Origin: Lysobacteraceae bacterium
GTDB taxonomy: Bacteria > Pseudomonadota > Gammaproteobacteria > Xanthomonadales > BQJN01
Length of the DNA: 54,701 nt
Assembly (NCBI GenBank): GCA_021604725.1
Contig: BQJN01000017.1
Span: 1-54,701 of the forward strand
Direction: 5' to 3'
Positions 42,734 through 51,938 of this stretch are shown piece after piece. The position numbers and the translations under genes were made by a program. The notes beneath the pieces were generated by a model. It was not told the origin of the DNA. It was given only the letters and a program-made list of their open reading frames with translations, and did not search any database. The stretch's first letter is position 1. The number at the start of each line of letters is the position of its first letter.

Positions 42734-43656
42734 GCTGGCTCCGAGGGTGGCGTGACGTAGTCCATAATACGCTGTTCTTCACTGCCTGGCTCAGGTGTCC
42801 AATCGTAACGCCACTGGGCCTGCGGCGGCATCGACATCAAAATTGATTCGGTGCGCCCCCGCGATTGCAGACCGAACAATGTGCCCCGATCGTATACCAG
42901 GTTGAACTCAACATAACGGCCGCGTCGATACAGTTGAAAGTCGCGCTGCCGTTGCTCATACGAGTGGTCTTTCCGCTTCTCTACGATGGGCACCCAGGCT
43001 GGCGCAAACTGCTCACCGACACTGCGAGTCAGTTCGAACGAGCGACTGAAGTTTGGGCCATCACCATCCGGGCTATCAAGGTCATCAAAAAATAGACCAC
43101 CAACACCCCGGTGTTCGTTGCGGTGGGGCAAATAGAAGTACTCGTCACACCAACGACGATAACGCTGATACAAGCTGTCATCGAAAGCTGTCAGGGCTTT
43201 GCGCGCACAGCCGTGCCAATGATCGACGTCCTCGGAAAAAGGATAGTATGGCGTTAGATCGAAACCACCGCCGAACCACCACACCGGCGCTTCACCGTCT
43301 TTCTCAGCGATAAAAAAGCGCACATTCATGTGGCTGGTTGGCGCAAAAGGGTTGCGAGGGTGCATCACCAGAGATACGCCCGTTGCAGCAAACCTTCTAC
43401 CTGCAAGCTCAGGTTTTCGGGCACTGGCCGACGGCGGCAACGATTGGCCGACGACATGGGAGAAATTGACGCCGCCACGCTCTATGACCTCGCCTCCTTC
43501 CAGCACTCGGGTATCACCACCACCGCCTTCCTCGCGGCGCCAGCGGTCGACATGCCAATCAACGGTCGGTTCCAGCCCACCAATCTGCTCGCAGATGGAA
43601 TCTTGCAAGCCTTTCAGCCAGGCGATTACTTGCGCCAATTGTTCGTTTTCAGCCAT
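42730..43656 (-). CDS. hemF: Oxygen-dependent coproporphyrinogen III oxidase
   Basis: 308-residue HemF, converting coproporphyrinogen III to protoporphyrinogen IX in heme synthesis with O2. Conserved stretches: [56 protein letters not shown], and the C-terminal [20 protein letters not shown]. Presence of HemF implies aerobic or microaerobic life. Overlaps tsaC by 8 bp; VOC follows with ATGA overlap. Confidence 0.97.
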   Translation of the reverse strand: MAENEQLAQVIAWLKGLQDSICEQIGGLEPTVDWHVDRWRREEGGGGDTRVLEGGEVIERGGVNFSHVVGQSLPPSASARKPELAGRRFAATGVSLVMHPRNPFAPTSHMNVRFFIAEKDGEAPVWWFGGGFDLTPYYPFSEDVDHWHGCARKALTAFDDSLYQRYRRWCDEYFYLPHRNEHRGVGGLFFDDLDSPDGDGPNFSRSFELTRSVGEQFAPAWVPIVEKRKDHSYEQRQRDFQLYRRGRYVEFNLVYDRGTLFGLQSRGRTESILMSMPPQAQWRYDWTPEPGSEEQRIMDYVTPPSEPA

Positions 43657-44215
43657 TGCGCATCACCTTGTTTGTCTTGACGTCGCGTATCTCACTCGGC
43701 CGATCTCGACCTCCAACCGGGGCATGGATGACCAGCTCCAGCGCATGACCCAGCCGCTGCTGTACCGCCTCTGGCGTGGTCAATGCCGGTTCGCCGTGAA
43801 CGTTGGCGCTGGTCGATACGATGGGGTAGCCAACGATCGCGGCCAAAGCGTGGGCGACCGGATGGGACGTCACGCGAACGGCAATGCCATCATGTGCGCC
43901 GCAGATCCACGCCGGTGCCTTTGGACCTTTCGGAAAAATCCATGTCGTTGGTCCCGGCCAGGTTGGCCGGGCACGGTCAAGCCACTGCGCATCGTCGTCG
44001 ATCCACCCGACTAGTTGCTGCTCATCTGCAGCAATGACAATCAGGCCCTGATTTACGCTTCGTTGCTTCAACGTCAACAACGCATTGACCGTCTGTTCGT
44101 TGTCTGGATCGCAGCCTAGACCAAATACCGACTCGGTAGGATAGGCCACCAACCCGCCACTGAGAATACTTCGCGCGGCCCGCTCGATCTGGGTGCGCAG
44201 TGCTGATGCGGTCAT
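43649..44215 (-). CDS. tsaC: L-threonylcarbamoyladenylate synthase (YrdC/TsaC)
   Basis: 188-residue YrdC-domain protein supplying threonylcarbamoyl-AMP for tRNA t6A37. It opens with [20 protein letters not shown] (substrate-binding lysine-region equivalents) and shows the conserved [16 protein letters not shown] and [15 protein letters not shown] segments. E. coli TsaC is 190 residues. Overlaps topA by 4 bp and hemF by 8 bp. Confidence 0.94.
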   Translation of the reverse strand: MTASALRTQIERAARSILSGGLVAYPTESVFGLGCDPDNEQTVNALLTLKQRSVNQGLIVIAADEQQLVGWIDDDAQWLDRARPTWPGPTTWIFPKGPKAPAWICGAHDGIAVRVTSHPVAHALAAIVGYPIVSTSANVHGEPALTTPEAVQQRLGHALELVIHAPVGGRDRPSEIRDVKTNKVMRNG

Positions 44216-46644
44216 TTCTTGCTGGCTTTCTTCTTCGTGGCCTTCTTGCGAGTGGTCTTCTTGCGAGTGGTCTTCTTTTTCGACGTTTTTTTCTTGCTAG
44301 CTTTTTTGGTCGTCTTCTTGGCCGCTGTCTTCTTGCTGGCAGCCTTCTTGCGACCACGCCGCGGACGACTCGGTGCCTTCTCCAGGATCTCCTGACACTG
44401 CTCCAGGGTCAGGCTCTCGGGCTCGACATCCTTGGGAATGCGACCGTTCTTGTCACCGTCAGTAATGTACGGACCATAACGACCGCGCAGAATCTGCACA
44501 TCGGTGCCGTCAAAATGGCGAATCAAACGATTGGCATCCGCCTCGATCTTGGCGGCGATGATAGGCAAGGCCTGCTCGAGGGTAATGGTGTAAGGGTCCA
44601 GATCTTTGGGTATGGAAGCAAACTTGCTGCCGAACTTTACATAGGGTCCGAAGCGCCCAATATTGGCGGACACCGGCTCGCCATCTTCGGTTTCACCGAG
44701 CTGGCGCGGCAGTTTGAACAGCTCCAGCGCCTCGTCCAACTCAATGGTGTCCATTTTCTGACCGGGTCGTAGCCCGGCAAACTCAGGCTTGTCCTCATCG
44801 TCACGCGTGCCAATTTGCACATAGGGGCCATAGCGACCCATTCGTACTGAAACATCCTTGCCGGACTTGGGATCCTTGCCAATGACCCTGCTGGACTGCG
44901 CCTCATCGCGACTGACCGACTCCATCTTGTGCTCAATGAGCTCGTGAAACGGATGCCAGAAGTTCTCCAACAGCGGCACCCAATCGCGCTCGCCGCGCGA
45001 AATCTCATCCAGTTCGTCCTCCAAACGCGCCGTGAAGTCGTAATCGACGTACTGAGTGAAATGATTCGACAGAAACTTGGACACAACGCGACCGACATCG
45101 GTCGGCGTAAAGCGTCGGCTCTCAAGCTCTACATACTCACGATTGACCAAGGTCTGGATGATATTGGCGTAGGTGGATGGGCGCCCAATACCGTGTTCTT
45201 CCAGGGTCTTGACCAGGCTCGCTTCGCTGTAGCGCGGCGGTGGCTCGGTGAAATGCTGGTCGGCCTTGATCTCCTCTACCTTGACGCGTTCGCCCTTTTC
45301 CAGAGACGGCAATCGCTTCTCATCAGCGTTGGCCTTCTTCTGATCCTGGCCTTCTTCGTAGACTTTGAGGAAACCGGGATCGACGACGGTGGATCCGGTC
45401 GACCTGAACTCTGCACCATCGGCACATGGAAACAACGCAGTTACTGTGTTCAGGGTGGCATGGTTCATTTGACAGGCCACAGTGCGACGCCAGATCAGTT
45501 CATACAGCTTGAGCTGGTCCTCTTTGAGAAATCGCTTCAGTTTGGCTGGCGTCAGCTCGGGTTGTGTCGGTCGAACCGCCTCGTGCGCTTCCTGAGCATT
45601 TTTTGATTTGGTCTTGAATGACCGTGGTGACTCTGGCAAATCGCCCTTGCCATACTCCGAAGCAATCACGTTTCTGAGCGACTCAATGGCATCAGCAGCC
45701 AGCGAAACCGAGTCGGTACGCATATAGGTGATCAAACCCACACTGGTGCCATCAACCTCTATGCCCTCATACAGCTGTTGCGCAACACGCATGGTCCGCT
45801 GCGTCGAAAACCGCAGCTTGCGCGCCGCTTCCTGTTGCAAGGTAGAGGTAATAAATGGCGGAGCCGGATTGCGTCGCCGGGTTTTGCGCTGCACCTCGCC
45901 GACGGTAAGCGAGCCAGAAGCCGCCTGTTCGAGCGCCGACCTTATAGCAGTCGCCTGTTTTTCATTATTGACGTCAAACTGCTTGAGCTTCTCGCCGTCG
46001 TAGTGCGTTAGTTTGGCGACAAACGGGATGTCGTCTTTGTTCAGACGCGCTTCAACGGTCCAGTATTCTTGCGGCTCGAAGCGTTCAATTTCTTCTTCAC
46101 GCTCGACAATCATGCGCAGGGCCGGGCTCTGCACCCGACCGGCAGACAATCCACGTCTCACCTTGCGCCATAGCAGGGGGGAAAGATTGAAGCCCACCAG
46201 ATAGTCCAGGGCTCGCCGCGCCTGCTGCGCATTGACCAGGTCCATAGACAGCTCTCGCGGGTTCGAGACGGCCTGATTAATCGCCTTGCTGGTGATCTCG
46301 GAAAACACGACGCGCTTGACCGGCTTGTCCTTCAGCACCTTGCGCTGCTTCAAAATTTCGTAAAGGTGCCACGATATGGCTTCCCCTTCGCGATCAAGGT
46401 CAGTGGCCAGATACAGGGCATCGGCCTTCCTCATCGCCTTGACGATGGCGTCGACGTGCTTTTGATTGCGATCGATCAAGTCATAGCTCATGGCGAAGCC
46501 GGACTCTGGGTCAACCGCACCCTCGCGCGGAACCAGGTCGCGGACGTGCCCATAGGAGGCGAGTACGACGAAGTCCTTGCCCAGGTACTTGTTGATCGTT
46601 TTCGCCTTGGCCGGCGATTCGACGATTAGAACGTTAGATGTCAT
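44212..46644 (-). CDS. topA: DNA topoisomerase I, basic-tail type
   Basis: 810-residue type IA topoisomerase. Toprim acidic motif ATDLDREGEA (residues 80-89) and catalytic Tyr307 in ITYMRTDSV. The C-terminal part has no cysteine zinc ribbons; it holds three Topo_C-type repeats (each GRxGPY: MGRYGPYVQIG, IGRFGPYVKFG, RGRYGPYITDG), a layout known from actinobacterial and other non-E. coli enzymes, then about 45 residues of Lys/Thr/Arg-rich tail (KKTTRKKT type), which would bind DNA or polymerase. Relaxes negative supercoils. Overlaps tsaC; smg lies 127 bp upstream. Confidence 0.96.
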   Translation of the reverse strand: MTSNVLIVESPAKAKTINKYLGKDFVVLASYGHVRDLVPREGAVDPESGFAMSYDLIDRNQKHVDAIVKAMRKADALYLATDLDREGEAISWHLYEILKQRKVLKDKPVKRVVFSEITSKAINQAVSNPRELSMDLVNAQQARRALDYLVGFNLSPLLWRKVRRGLSAGRVQSPALRMIVEREEEIERFEPQEYWTVEARLNKDDIPFVAKLTHYDGEKLKQFDVNNEKQATAIRSALEQAASGSLTVGEVQRKTRRRNPAPPFITSTLQQEAARKLRFSTQRTMRVAQQLYEGIEVDGTSVGLITYMRTDSVSLAADAIESLRNVIASEYGKGDLPESPRSFKTKSKNAQEAHEAVRPTQPELTPAKLKRFLKEDQLKLYELIWRRTVACQMNHATLNTVTALFPCADGAEFRSTGSTVVDPGFLKVYEEGQDQKKANADEKRLPSLEKGERVKVEEIKADQHFTEPPPRYSEASLVKTLEEHGIGRPSTYANIIQTLVNREYVELESRRFTPTDVGRVVSKFLSNHFTQYVDYDFTARLEDELDEISRGERDWVPLLENFWHPFHELIEHKMESVSRDEAQSSRVIGKDPKSGKDVSVRMGRYGPYVQIGTRDDEDKPEFAGLRPGQKMDTIELDEALELFKLPRQLGETEDGEPVSANIGRFGPYVKFGSKFASIPKDLDPYTITLEQALPIIAAKIEADANRLIRHFDGTDVQILRGRYGPYITDGDKNGRIPKDVEPESLTLEQCQEILEKAPSRPRRGRKKAASKKTAAKKTTKKASKKKTSKKKTTRKKTTRKKATKKKASKK

Positions 46645-46771
46645 TGATAAAGGGGCCAGCTGGTAATCGAAGCGATACCTTATTTATACAAATCGCATGT
46701 GACGACCGTATTTGCAAGCCCTGTTTTGTCAATAGACCACAATTCTCACTGTCCGGACTGCGCCGCCTGGA

Positions 46772-47248
46772 TCAGTGGGTGCAGTCTACGACGCCGTCAT
46801 AAACCAGGTTTTCCATCCACGCGTAGGCCTCTTCCTGGCCCGGTTGGTTGAACAGCACCATCAACACGATCCACTTCAAGTCTTCGAGATCGACTTCATC
46901 ATTTTCCAGGGCCATTACGCGATCCATCACCAGTTCCATGTGATGGCTATCGAGAATTCCTGTGTCGCCCAAGAACATCAGCAAACCGCGGCAATCGGTG
47001 TCCAGTTTGGCTGCTTCATCAAATGAAAACACGCGAAACCTGGCTTTGGACTGCACCGGCAATGCCGGGCGATGGCGTTGGTCGGCCAACTCCTCCAGCC
47101 AGCGGAACGCCTTGTTGATCTCGGTTGGCGAAAAACCTGCTTCCAGCAGGCTGGCTTGCAACGAATCCTGATCTGGAATGGCTTCGGGCTCGTCGTAGAA
47201 GTAGTTTTCAAAAAGGAACATCAAAACATCGATGAGATTTTCTTTCAT
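46772..47248 (-). CDS. smg: Smg (DUF494) family protein
   Basis: 158-residue acidic Smg protein, strongly conserved between dprA and topA in gammaproteobacteria. Characteristic parts: LIDVLMFLFENYFYDE, LLEAGFSPTEINKAFRWLEE, FSFDEAAKLDTDCRGLLMFL and the end region LKWIVLMVLFNQPGQE. AAGAGG lies upstream of ATG 47248. Role unresolved. Confidence 0.95.
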   Translation of the reverse strand: MKENLIDVLMFLFENYFYDEPEAIPDQDSLQASLLEAGFSPTEINKAFRWLEELADQRHRPALPVQSKARFRVFSFDEAAKLDTDCRGLLMFLGDTGILDSHHMELVMDRVMALENDEVDLEDLKWIVLMVLFNQPGQEEAYAWMENLVYDGVVDCTH

Positions 47249-47335
47249 TAGTCTGTTCCTCTTGCTGTGAAAAAAATTCGTATCGGCAGTTGCACCAAGC
47301 TAACTCGGCATCGTCTGCACATGGTCCTGCCGTGG

Positions 47336-48478
47336 CTATTGAGCGCGCGCTTTGGCATAACGCCCTCCTGGGTAGGCATTGACCACACCTTCAAGTTCCA
47401 AAATCAGCAACATCGATGAGACCGCGCTGGCCGAAAGGCCGCTGCGCTCAACCAGTTGATCAATGGCTTGAGGGTCGTATCCAAGCGCCTGCTGCAGGCA
47501 TTGATAGTCAGCATCTTGAGCTATGTTGGGGTCGGCATTGGCCGCTTCAATGGGCGCGCTTGCCGAATCATCGTCGCTCAATCGTCGACGAATGTCCTCG
47601 CCAAGCCCCAGCGCCAGTGGCCGCATCGTATCCACCAACTCATTTGCCGTTTCAATTAGCGTCGCGCCTTCCTTGATTAACCGGTGGCAGCCCTTGGCCA
47701 TGGGGTTATGGATGGAGCCCGGCAAGGCGCATACAGTGCGGCCCTGTTCGGCGGCCAGCCGCGCCGTTATCAGCGAGCCGCTGTTGAGGCCAGCCTCAAT
47801 CACCAGTGTCCCCAGGGATAACCCACTGATGATTCTGTTTCGCCTCGGAAAGTGTGCACGGCGCGGGGGTGTTCCCGGCATAAACTCCGAGACCACACAG
47901 CCACTGCCGACAATAGCCATCGCAAGCGACTGGTTACTGGCTGGATAAATGCTATCGGGCCCGCTGCCCAATACCGCGATGGTGCGACCTGCGGTGAGCG
48001 CGCCACGATGAGCTGCTGTGTCGACACCAAGAGCCAGGCCCGAGGTAACGGTAAACCCGGCCTTGGCCAAAGTTCGGGCAAACCGACTGGCATTGTCCAA
48101 GCCGTCCCGAGTGGCATTGCGACTGCCAACGATGGCGACCTGCGGGGACATCAGCGCTTCAACGTCACCGACTACGAACAGTGCGGCAGGCGCGTCGTCC
48201 AATGCTTCCAGTTGAGTAGGCCATAACGAGCTGGCAGGTGTGAGCAGGTAATGGTTTGGCTTTGCCAGCCATTCAACGCTGCGTTGATCCGGTGCTGGCG
48301 GCTGCCTCAGATAGTCTATCGCTGCCCCCGGAATACCCATGTTTTTCAGGGTGTTGCAGCTAGCGCCGATGATCTCGGATGGGTGCGAAAACTGCTGAAA
48401 TAAGAGGGAGAGGCGCTTAGGTCCCAGTGCAGGCGCACCGAGAAGCACCAGCCAATCCTTGCTTGTCGTATCGTCCAT
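47336..48478 (-). CDS. dprA: DNA processing protein DprA
   Basis: 380-residue DprA, a single-stranded DNA binding and RecA-loading factor for natural transformation, also found in non-competent species. Rossmann-type DNA-processing domain with VAIVGSRNATRDGLDNAS, SGLALGVDTAAHRGAL and the PPRRAHFPRRNRIISGLS block (arginine-rich), then a C-terminal winged-helix domain (DPQAIDQLVERSGLSASAVS). ATG 48478 matches the usual short lead to the SAM-like domain; the frame opens at 48550. Smg follows by 87 bp. Confidence 0.95.
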   Translation of the reverse strand: MDDTTSKDWLVLLGAPALGPKRLSLLFQQFSHPSEIIGASCNTLKNMGIPGAAIDYLRQPPAPDQRSVEWLAKPNHYLLTPASSLWPTQLEALDDAPAALFVVGDVEALMSPQVAIVGSRNATRDGLDNASRFARTLAKAGFTVTSGLALGVDTAAHRGALTAGRTIAVLGSGPDSIYPASNQSLAMAIVGSGCVVSEFMPGTPPRRAHFPRRNRIISGLSLGTLVIEAGLNSGSLITARLAAEQGRTVCALPGSIHNPMAKGCHRLIKEGATLIETANELVDTMRPLALGLGEDIRRRLSDDDSASAPIEAANADPNIAQDADYQCLQQALGYDPQAIDQLVERSGLSASAVSSMLLILELEGVVNAYPGGRYAKARAQ

Positions 48479-48609
48479 GTTCAGTTTGCTTAGCACGATC
48501 GTTTGAACGTCCTTTGATCGCATCGTAACCGGCACAACCTGACATGGCAACAGTCAATGGTAACAAGTGGGTAACGGCTCACGTTAGGATTCCAGAATCA
48601 ATGTCTGGA

Positions 48610-48671
48610 AAGCTGCATGACCGGAGCCTGTGGATTCCGGATCAAGTCCGGAATGACGAAAGGGGTGAGTC
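48610..48671. repeat. 62-bp direct repeat, copy 1 (with REP palindrome)
   Basis: Nearly identical to 48817-48878 (offset 207 bp). Contains the palindrome TTCCGGA-TCAAG-TCCGGAA at 48635-48653 followed by the AATGACGAAAGGGG tail, a type of palindromic repeat scattered in many proteobacterial genomes. Confidence 0.85.
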
Positions 48672-48677
48672 GCCCAC

Positions 48678-48775
48678 GACAGACCAATGTTTCGCCTTCA
48701 AATCCCGATGACGGACCAATGTTTCGCGTTCAACACCCACGTGATGGACCAGTATGTCGCCTGCAACATCCACGT
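48678..48775. repeat. Triple tandem repeat of 32-33 bp
   Basis: Three consecutive units beginning GACAGACC, GACGGACC and GATGGACC (48678-48709, 48710-48742, 48743-48775), each containing a CAATGTTTCGC-like core and a CAACACCCACGT-like end, progressively diverged. Lies between the two REP palindromes. Confidence 0.8.
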
Positions 48776-48777
48776 CA

Positions 48778-48797
48778 TTCCGGGCCTGGACCCGGAA
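48778..48797. repeat. REP-like palindrome, inverted orientation
   Basis: TTCCGGG-CCTGGA-CCCGGAA, a 7-bp stem with 6-base loop, preceded by GTCATT. It is the reverse-type partner of the palindromes at 48635 and 48842. Confidence 0.8.
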
Positions 48798-48816
48798 TCC
48801 AGAGTTCATGCCGGGG

Positions 48817-48878
48817 AAGCTGCGTGACCGGAGCCTGTGGATTCCGGATCAAGTCCGGAATGGCGAAAGGGGTGAGTT
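48817..48878. repeat. 62-bp direct repeat, copy 2 (with REP palindrome)
   Basis: Second copy, palindrome at 48842-48860. It differs from copy 1 at only a few positions (for example GCATGACC versus GCGTGACC, and AATGACG versus AATGGCG), suggesting a recent duplication. Confidence 0.85.
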
Positions 48879-48947
48879 GACTCTGACGTGAGGTGAGTCG
48901 GCACTGACCAGGGGAGTGGGTCGCCCTTCTACCGAGACTAAACGGAA

Positions 48948-48979
48948 AGCGCCCCGACGATGTGCATCGCCGAGGCGCT
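48948..48979 (-). terminator. Intrinsic terminator of the LysM gene
   Basis: Downstream of the LysM stop (minus strand) there is a two-level hairpin: outer stem AGCGCC/GGCGCT, symmetric internal loop CCGA/CCGA, and inner stem CGAT/ATCG. On the minus strand it is followed by TTTCCGTTT, a weak U-tract. It separates the LysM gene from the dprA unit. Confidence 0.7.
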
Positions 48980-49002
48980 CGTCTAATGATCAATGTGCTC
49001 TG

Positions 49003-50208
49003 TTACGGGGCGAACAGGTAATCTTGAACCTTGACTGGTCGCGCCGCTTCCATAATCAGCGCGTAACTGACACGATCAAATGTCTCGAAGACCATGATCA
49101 ATCCCGAGTATTCGTCCGGCAACTTTACTTTCGCCGCATCACGTCGCGACGGCGAGAAGTACGTTTTGAAATCATCTTTCGGGTACTTCACCTCGTCGCG
49201 AATGGTCTCGCCTCCACGAAAAGACGCAAACACATGACCTGGCTTGATGCCATGTTCCGCGCCCTTGTTAATGGCAACGACCTGGTTACGCCCGGAGCCG
49301 AAAAGCGTCTCAGACATTCCAATAATTCGAGCATTGTCTGGAATGACCTCTGGCGGCGTCGGCAAGAAATGATGGTTCAGGCGCCGAATACTCAGTGGCA
49401 TGACCAGGTCCCCTCTTGAGACCTCCAAAGTCGATGCCGTCACTTCCAGTGTCGAAGGGTCGCCGGTGGAAACCAAAGTCGCCACTGCCACTTCAAGCAC
49501 CTCATAGCCTAAAACTTCAATGCTCTCCCAATAGGTCCGGTTCAATGAGCGCCAGAATTTTTGCGTGGTGTCGGCAGCGCTGGCACCACCGGGGTACTCC
49601 CAACTGTCGGTGGCTGGAATTCTCGGCCCACTGGTTTCCCACGGATGATTCGGCGGAATCTCGATAAACCGGACTGTCGGGCGGACAATGGCGAACTCAT
49701 CACCGGGCTGCGCACCTTCCAAGCCACGAATGTAAACGTAGTCCCCGGCTCTGGCGTGGATCGCGCCTTCCTCATTCGCCACCACGTAAGGCATGGCATC
49801 AGGATTGAACTCGTTGAGCACCGTGCGCTTGTCGAGGTACGGCTGGATATCTTCCAGATCAATCGTCCTGATCGCTCCGTCCAACGGCTCAGACCGCATC
49901 GTCGGTGAAAGCTTCACCACCGGGCGGCCACCGCGATCAAGCGTCAATCGAGGCGAGCCATCAACATAAATCATGCTAATGGTGTCGCCAGGATAAATTA
50001 GATGCGGGTTGTCAATCTGCGGATTTGCATGCCAGATTTCCGGCCACAGCCAGGGGCTGTCCAGGAAGCGCCTAGCGATATCCCACAGGGTGTCTCCGCG
50101 TTGCACCACGTAGCTGTCTGGGTGCCCGTCGCGAAAGGAGTTTTCCTGACCGATTGCTACGGAAATCCAAAGGCTAAGGGACAACAGTGCAAGTATTGGT
50201 TTAAACAT
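49003..50208 (-). CDS. LysM-domain secreted/periplasmic protein
   Basis: 401-residue protein with a signal peptide (about 1-20, ending SVAIG) and one LysM domain near the mature N-terminus (YVVQRGDTLWDIARRFLD ... PHLIYPGDTISM), which binds peptidoglycan. The remainder is a beta-rich region with DYVYIRGLEGAQPGDEFAIV and AINKGAEHGIKPGHVFASF. This gene is commonly found next to dprA in gammaproteobacteria. ATG 50208 gives the leader; TTG 50217 is the only alternative. Divergent from def. Confidence 0.88.
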   Translation of the reverse strand: MFKPILALLSLSLWISVAIGQENSFRDGHPDSYVVQRGDTLWDIARRFLDSPWLWPEIWHANPQIDNPHLIYPGDTISMIYVDGSPRLTLDRGGRPVVKLSPTMRSEPLDGAIRTIDLEDIQPYLDKRTVLNEFNPDAMPYVVANEEGAIHARAGDYVYIRGLEGAQPGDEFAIVRPTVRFIEIPPNHPWETSGPRIPATDSWEYPGGASAADTTQKFWRSLNRTYWESIEVLGYEVLEVAVATLVSTGDPSTLEVTASTLEVSRGDLVMPLSIRRLNHHFLPTPPEVIPDNARIIGMSETLFGSGRNQVVAINKGAEHGIKPGHVFASFRGGETIRDEVKYPKDDFKTYFSPSRRDAAKVKLPDEYSGLIMVFETFDRVSYALIMEAARPVKVQDYLFAP

Positions 50209-50389
50209 AGTCGCCAATTTGTTGATTCCCCATCAAACTTTAGTGTAAAGCGCTGTCACGATTCGAGCAAGTCGCAATGTAAAAATGCTGAACACGCAAT
50301 TATTGCAAAAGCCGGTTTGATGGTTGCATTACGGCCCTTGCGTTACTATTTAGAGGTATCCCGCCTTTCGTTAACTTGACTCAAGTCAC
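50209..50389. promoter_or_regulatory. Divergent LysM/def promoter region
   Basis: 181-bp intergenic region between two divergent genes, AT-richer than the surroundings. A TACTAT-like -10 (around 50346) and several candidate -35 elements exist without ideal spacing, so promoter positions are not assigned. An 11-bp near-perfect palindrome CTTGACTCAAG (50375-50385) lies directly before the def ATG at 50390, where a Shine-Dalgarno would be expected but none is seen. Confidence 0.4.
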
Positions 50390-50905
50390 ATGTCGAAGCT
50401 CAATATCCTCATCTTTCCCGATTCTCGCCTTCGAACCAAAGCTCAAACCATCGAGCAAGTGGACGATGAGGTGCGCCAATTGGCCAATGACATGCTCGAG
50501 ACCATGTATGACGCGGCCGGTATCGGTCTGGCAGCAACCCAGGTTGATGTCCATCGCCGCTTGTTGGTCGCCGACGTCTCTTCTGAAGGATCCGAGCCCT
50601 TGGTGTTAATCAACCCTGAGATCATTGAGAAACAGGGTGAACAACTACACGATGAGGGCTGCCTGTCTGTGCCTGGAATCTACGCTCAGGTAGCGCGCGC
50701 GGAAAAAATACGAGTTTCAGCATTGAACCTCGACGGCGAACCCTTCGAAACCGAAGCCGAGGGCCTACTGGCTATCTGCATCCAACATGAGATGGATCAC
50801 CTCAATGGCGTTTTGTTTGTCGACTACTTGTCGCCGTTGAAAAAACGTCTGGTGCGCAAGAAACTGTTGAAGATGAAGCGAGCAAACGAAGAAGTACTCG
50901 CTTGA
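50390..50905 (+). CDS. def: Peptide deformylase
   Basis: 171-residue peptide deformylase. Motif 1 GIGLAATQ (44-51), motif 2 EGCLSVPG with metal-ligand Cys91, motif 3 QHEMDHLNG with His133/His137 and Glu134. Removes the N-formyl group from nascent chains. Followed 106 bp later by fmt, which adds the formyl group to initiator tRNA, the usual pairing. Confidence 0.98.
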   Translation: MSKLNILIFPDSRLRTKAQTIEQVDDEVRQLANDMLETMYDAAGIGLAATQVDVHRRLLVADVSSEGSEPLVLINPEIIEKQGEQLHDEGCLSVPGIYAQVARAEKIRVSALNLDGEPFETEAEGLLAICIQHEMDHLNGVLFVDYLSPLKKRLVRKKLLKMKRANEEVLA

Positions 50906-51011
50906 CACCTCACTCGCAGTTGAATCGCGAATGCCGCCATGCCAGTCCTTGTTCCTTTGGCCAGGCCAACCAAGCCCATGAAAAACATCATCACCTCGCG
51001 GAGTGCGAACA

Positions 51012-51938
51012 ATGGCTGAGTCGCCGATGAGAATCGCTTTTGCGGGAACGCCCCAGTTTTCAGTGCCGACGCTTCGCAGCCTGGTAGAAGCGGGTCATCA
51101 AGTGGTTTCGGTGTGGACTCAACCCGATCGACCCGCCGGTCGCGGTCGCAAGCTGCAATTAAGCCCGGTCAAAACATGCGCGTTGGAGCTGGACCTGGCG
51201 GTGAGGCAGCCTGACAACCTCAAAGATGGCACGGCAGTGGAGCAGTTGGAACGCGATTCAATCGACCTGCTGGTAGTGGTCGCCTTCGGTATGATCCTGC
51301 CGCAACAGGTGCTTGACTTGCCAAAACATGGATGTTGGAACGTGCACGCCTCGCTGCTGCCACGTTGGCGTGGCGCGGCACCAATTCAGAGAGCCATTGA
51401 GGCCGGAGACGCAATGAGCGGGACATGTGTCATGGAGATGGAGGCGGGGCTGGACACCGGTCCGGTGCTGGCGTGCAGTGAAACCGCGATTGACGACACT
51501 ACCACAGCCGGCGATTTGCACGATACCTTGTCCGAACAAGGGGCGGCGTTATTGGTCGATTGCGTGAACCGTCTGCGGTCTGGTGAGGACCTGCCTGCCG
51601 TCCCACAGGACCACACCAAGGCAACTTACGCCAACAAGTTGAGCAAGGCTGAAACGCCGCTTGATTTCAATGAAGCGGCTATCACGCTGCAACGAAGAAT
51701 TCGCGCATTCAATCCGTGGCCAGTGACCACGGCGACAATTGCTGATATGACGCTGCGCGTATTCGCCAGCGAAGTGTTACCCAACAGGCATGAGAGTGAA
51801 ATTGGGTCAATTATTGGCACCAGCTCGGCCGGCGTGGACATCGCGTGCGGACAAGGGACGGCGCTGCGACTGCTGCAGGTACAGCGACCAGGTGGCCGGA
51901 GAATCAGCGGTGGCGATCTCGCCAATCAGTTGCGATGA
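51012..51938 (+). CDS. fmt: Methionyl-tRNA formyltransferase
   Basis: 308-residue Fmt. N-terminal MRIAFAGTPQFSVPTL, the loop TQPDRPAGRGRKLQLSPVK, catalytic NVHASLLPRWRGAAPIQRAI (with His and the preceding Asn) and EAGLDTGPVLA; the C-terminal domain ends near ISGGDLANQLR. ATG 51012 with GGAG (51000-51003) is preferred to GTG 51003 or ATG 51027. Stop overlaps rsmB by ATGA. Confidence 0.96.
   Translation: MAESPMRIAFAGTPQFSVPTLRSLVEAGHQVVSVWTQPDRPAGRGRKLQLSPVKTCALELDLAVRQPDNLKDGTAVEQLERDSIDLLVVVAFGMILPQQVLDLPKHGCWNVHASLLPRWRGAAPIQRAIEAGDAMSGTCVMEMEAGLDTGPVLACSETAIDDTTTAGDLHDTLSEQGAALLVDCVNRLRSGEDLPAVPQDHTKATYANKLSKAETPLDFNEAAITLQRRIRAFNPWPVTTATIADMTLRVFASEVLPNRHESEIGSIIGTSSAGVDIACGQGTALRLLQVQRPGGRRISGGDLANQLR

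Larger units (their letters stand above)
48479..49002. other. Intergenic region with REP-type repeats
   Basis: 524 bp between dprA and the LysM gene. It holds two 62-bp direct repeats, three REP-like palindromes, three tandem 32-33-bp units and the terminator of the LysM gene; each is listed separately. No supported gene is seen; an 87-codon frame at 48617-48880 is a repeat by-product. Confidence 0.8.

Noticed and set aside
46700-46735. Perfect TTGACA on the minus strand upstream of topA
   Set aside because: No acceptable -10 at 16-18 bp; the TATAAA further downstream has wrong spacing, so no promoter was assigned.
48617-48880. 87-codon open frame in the REP-rich region
   Set aside because: Its sequence simply reads through duplicated palindromic repeats; the repeated peptide is a by-product of the DNA repeat.
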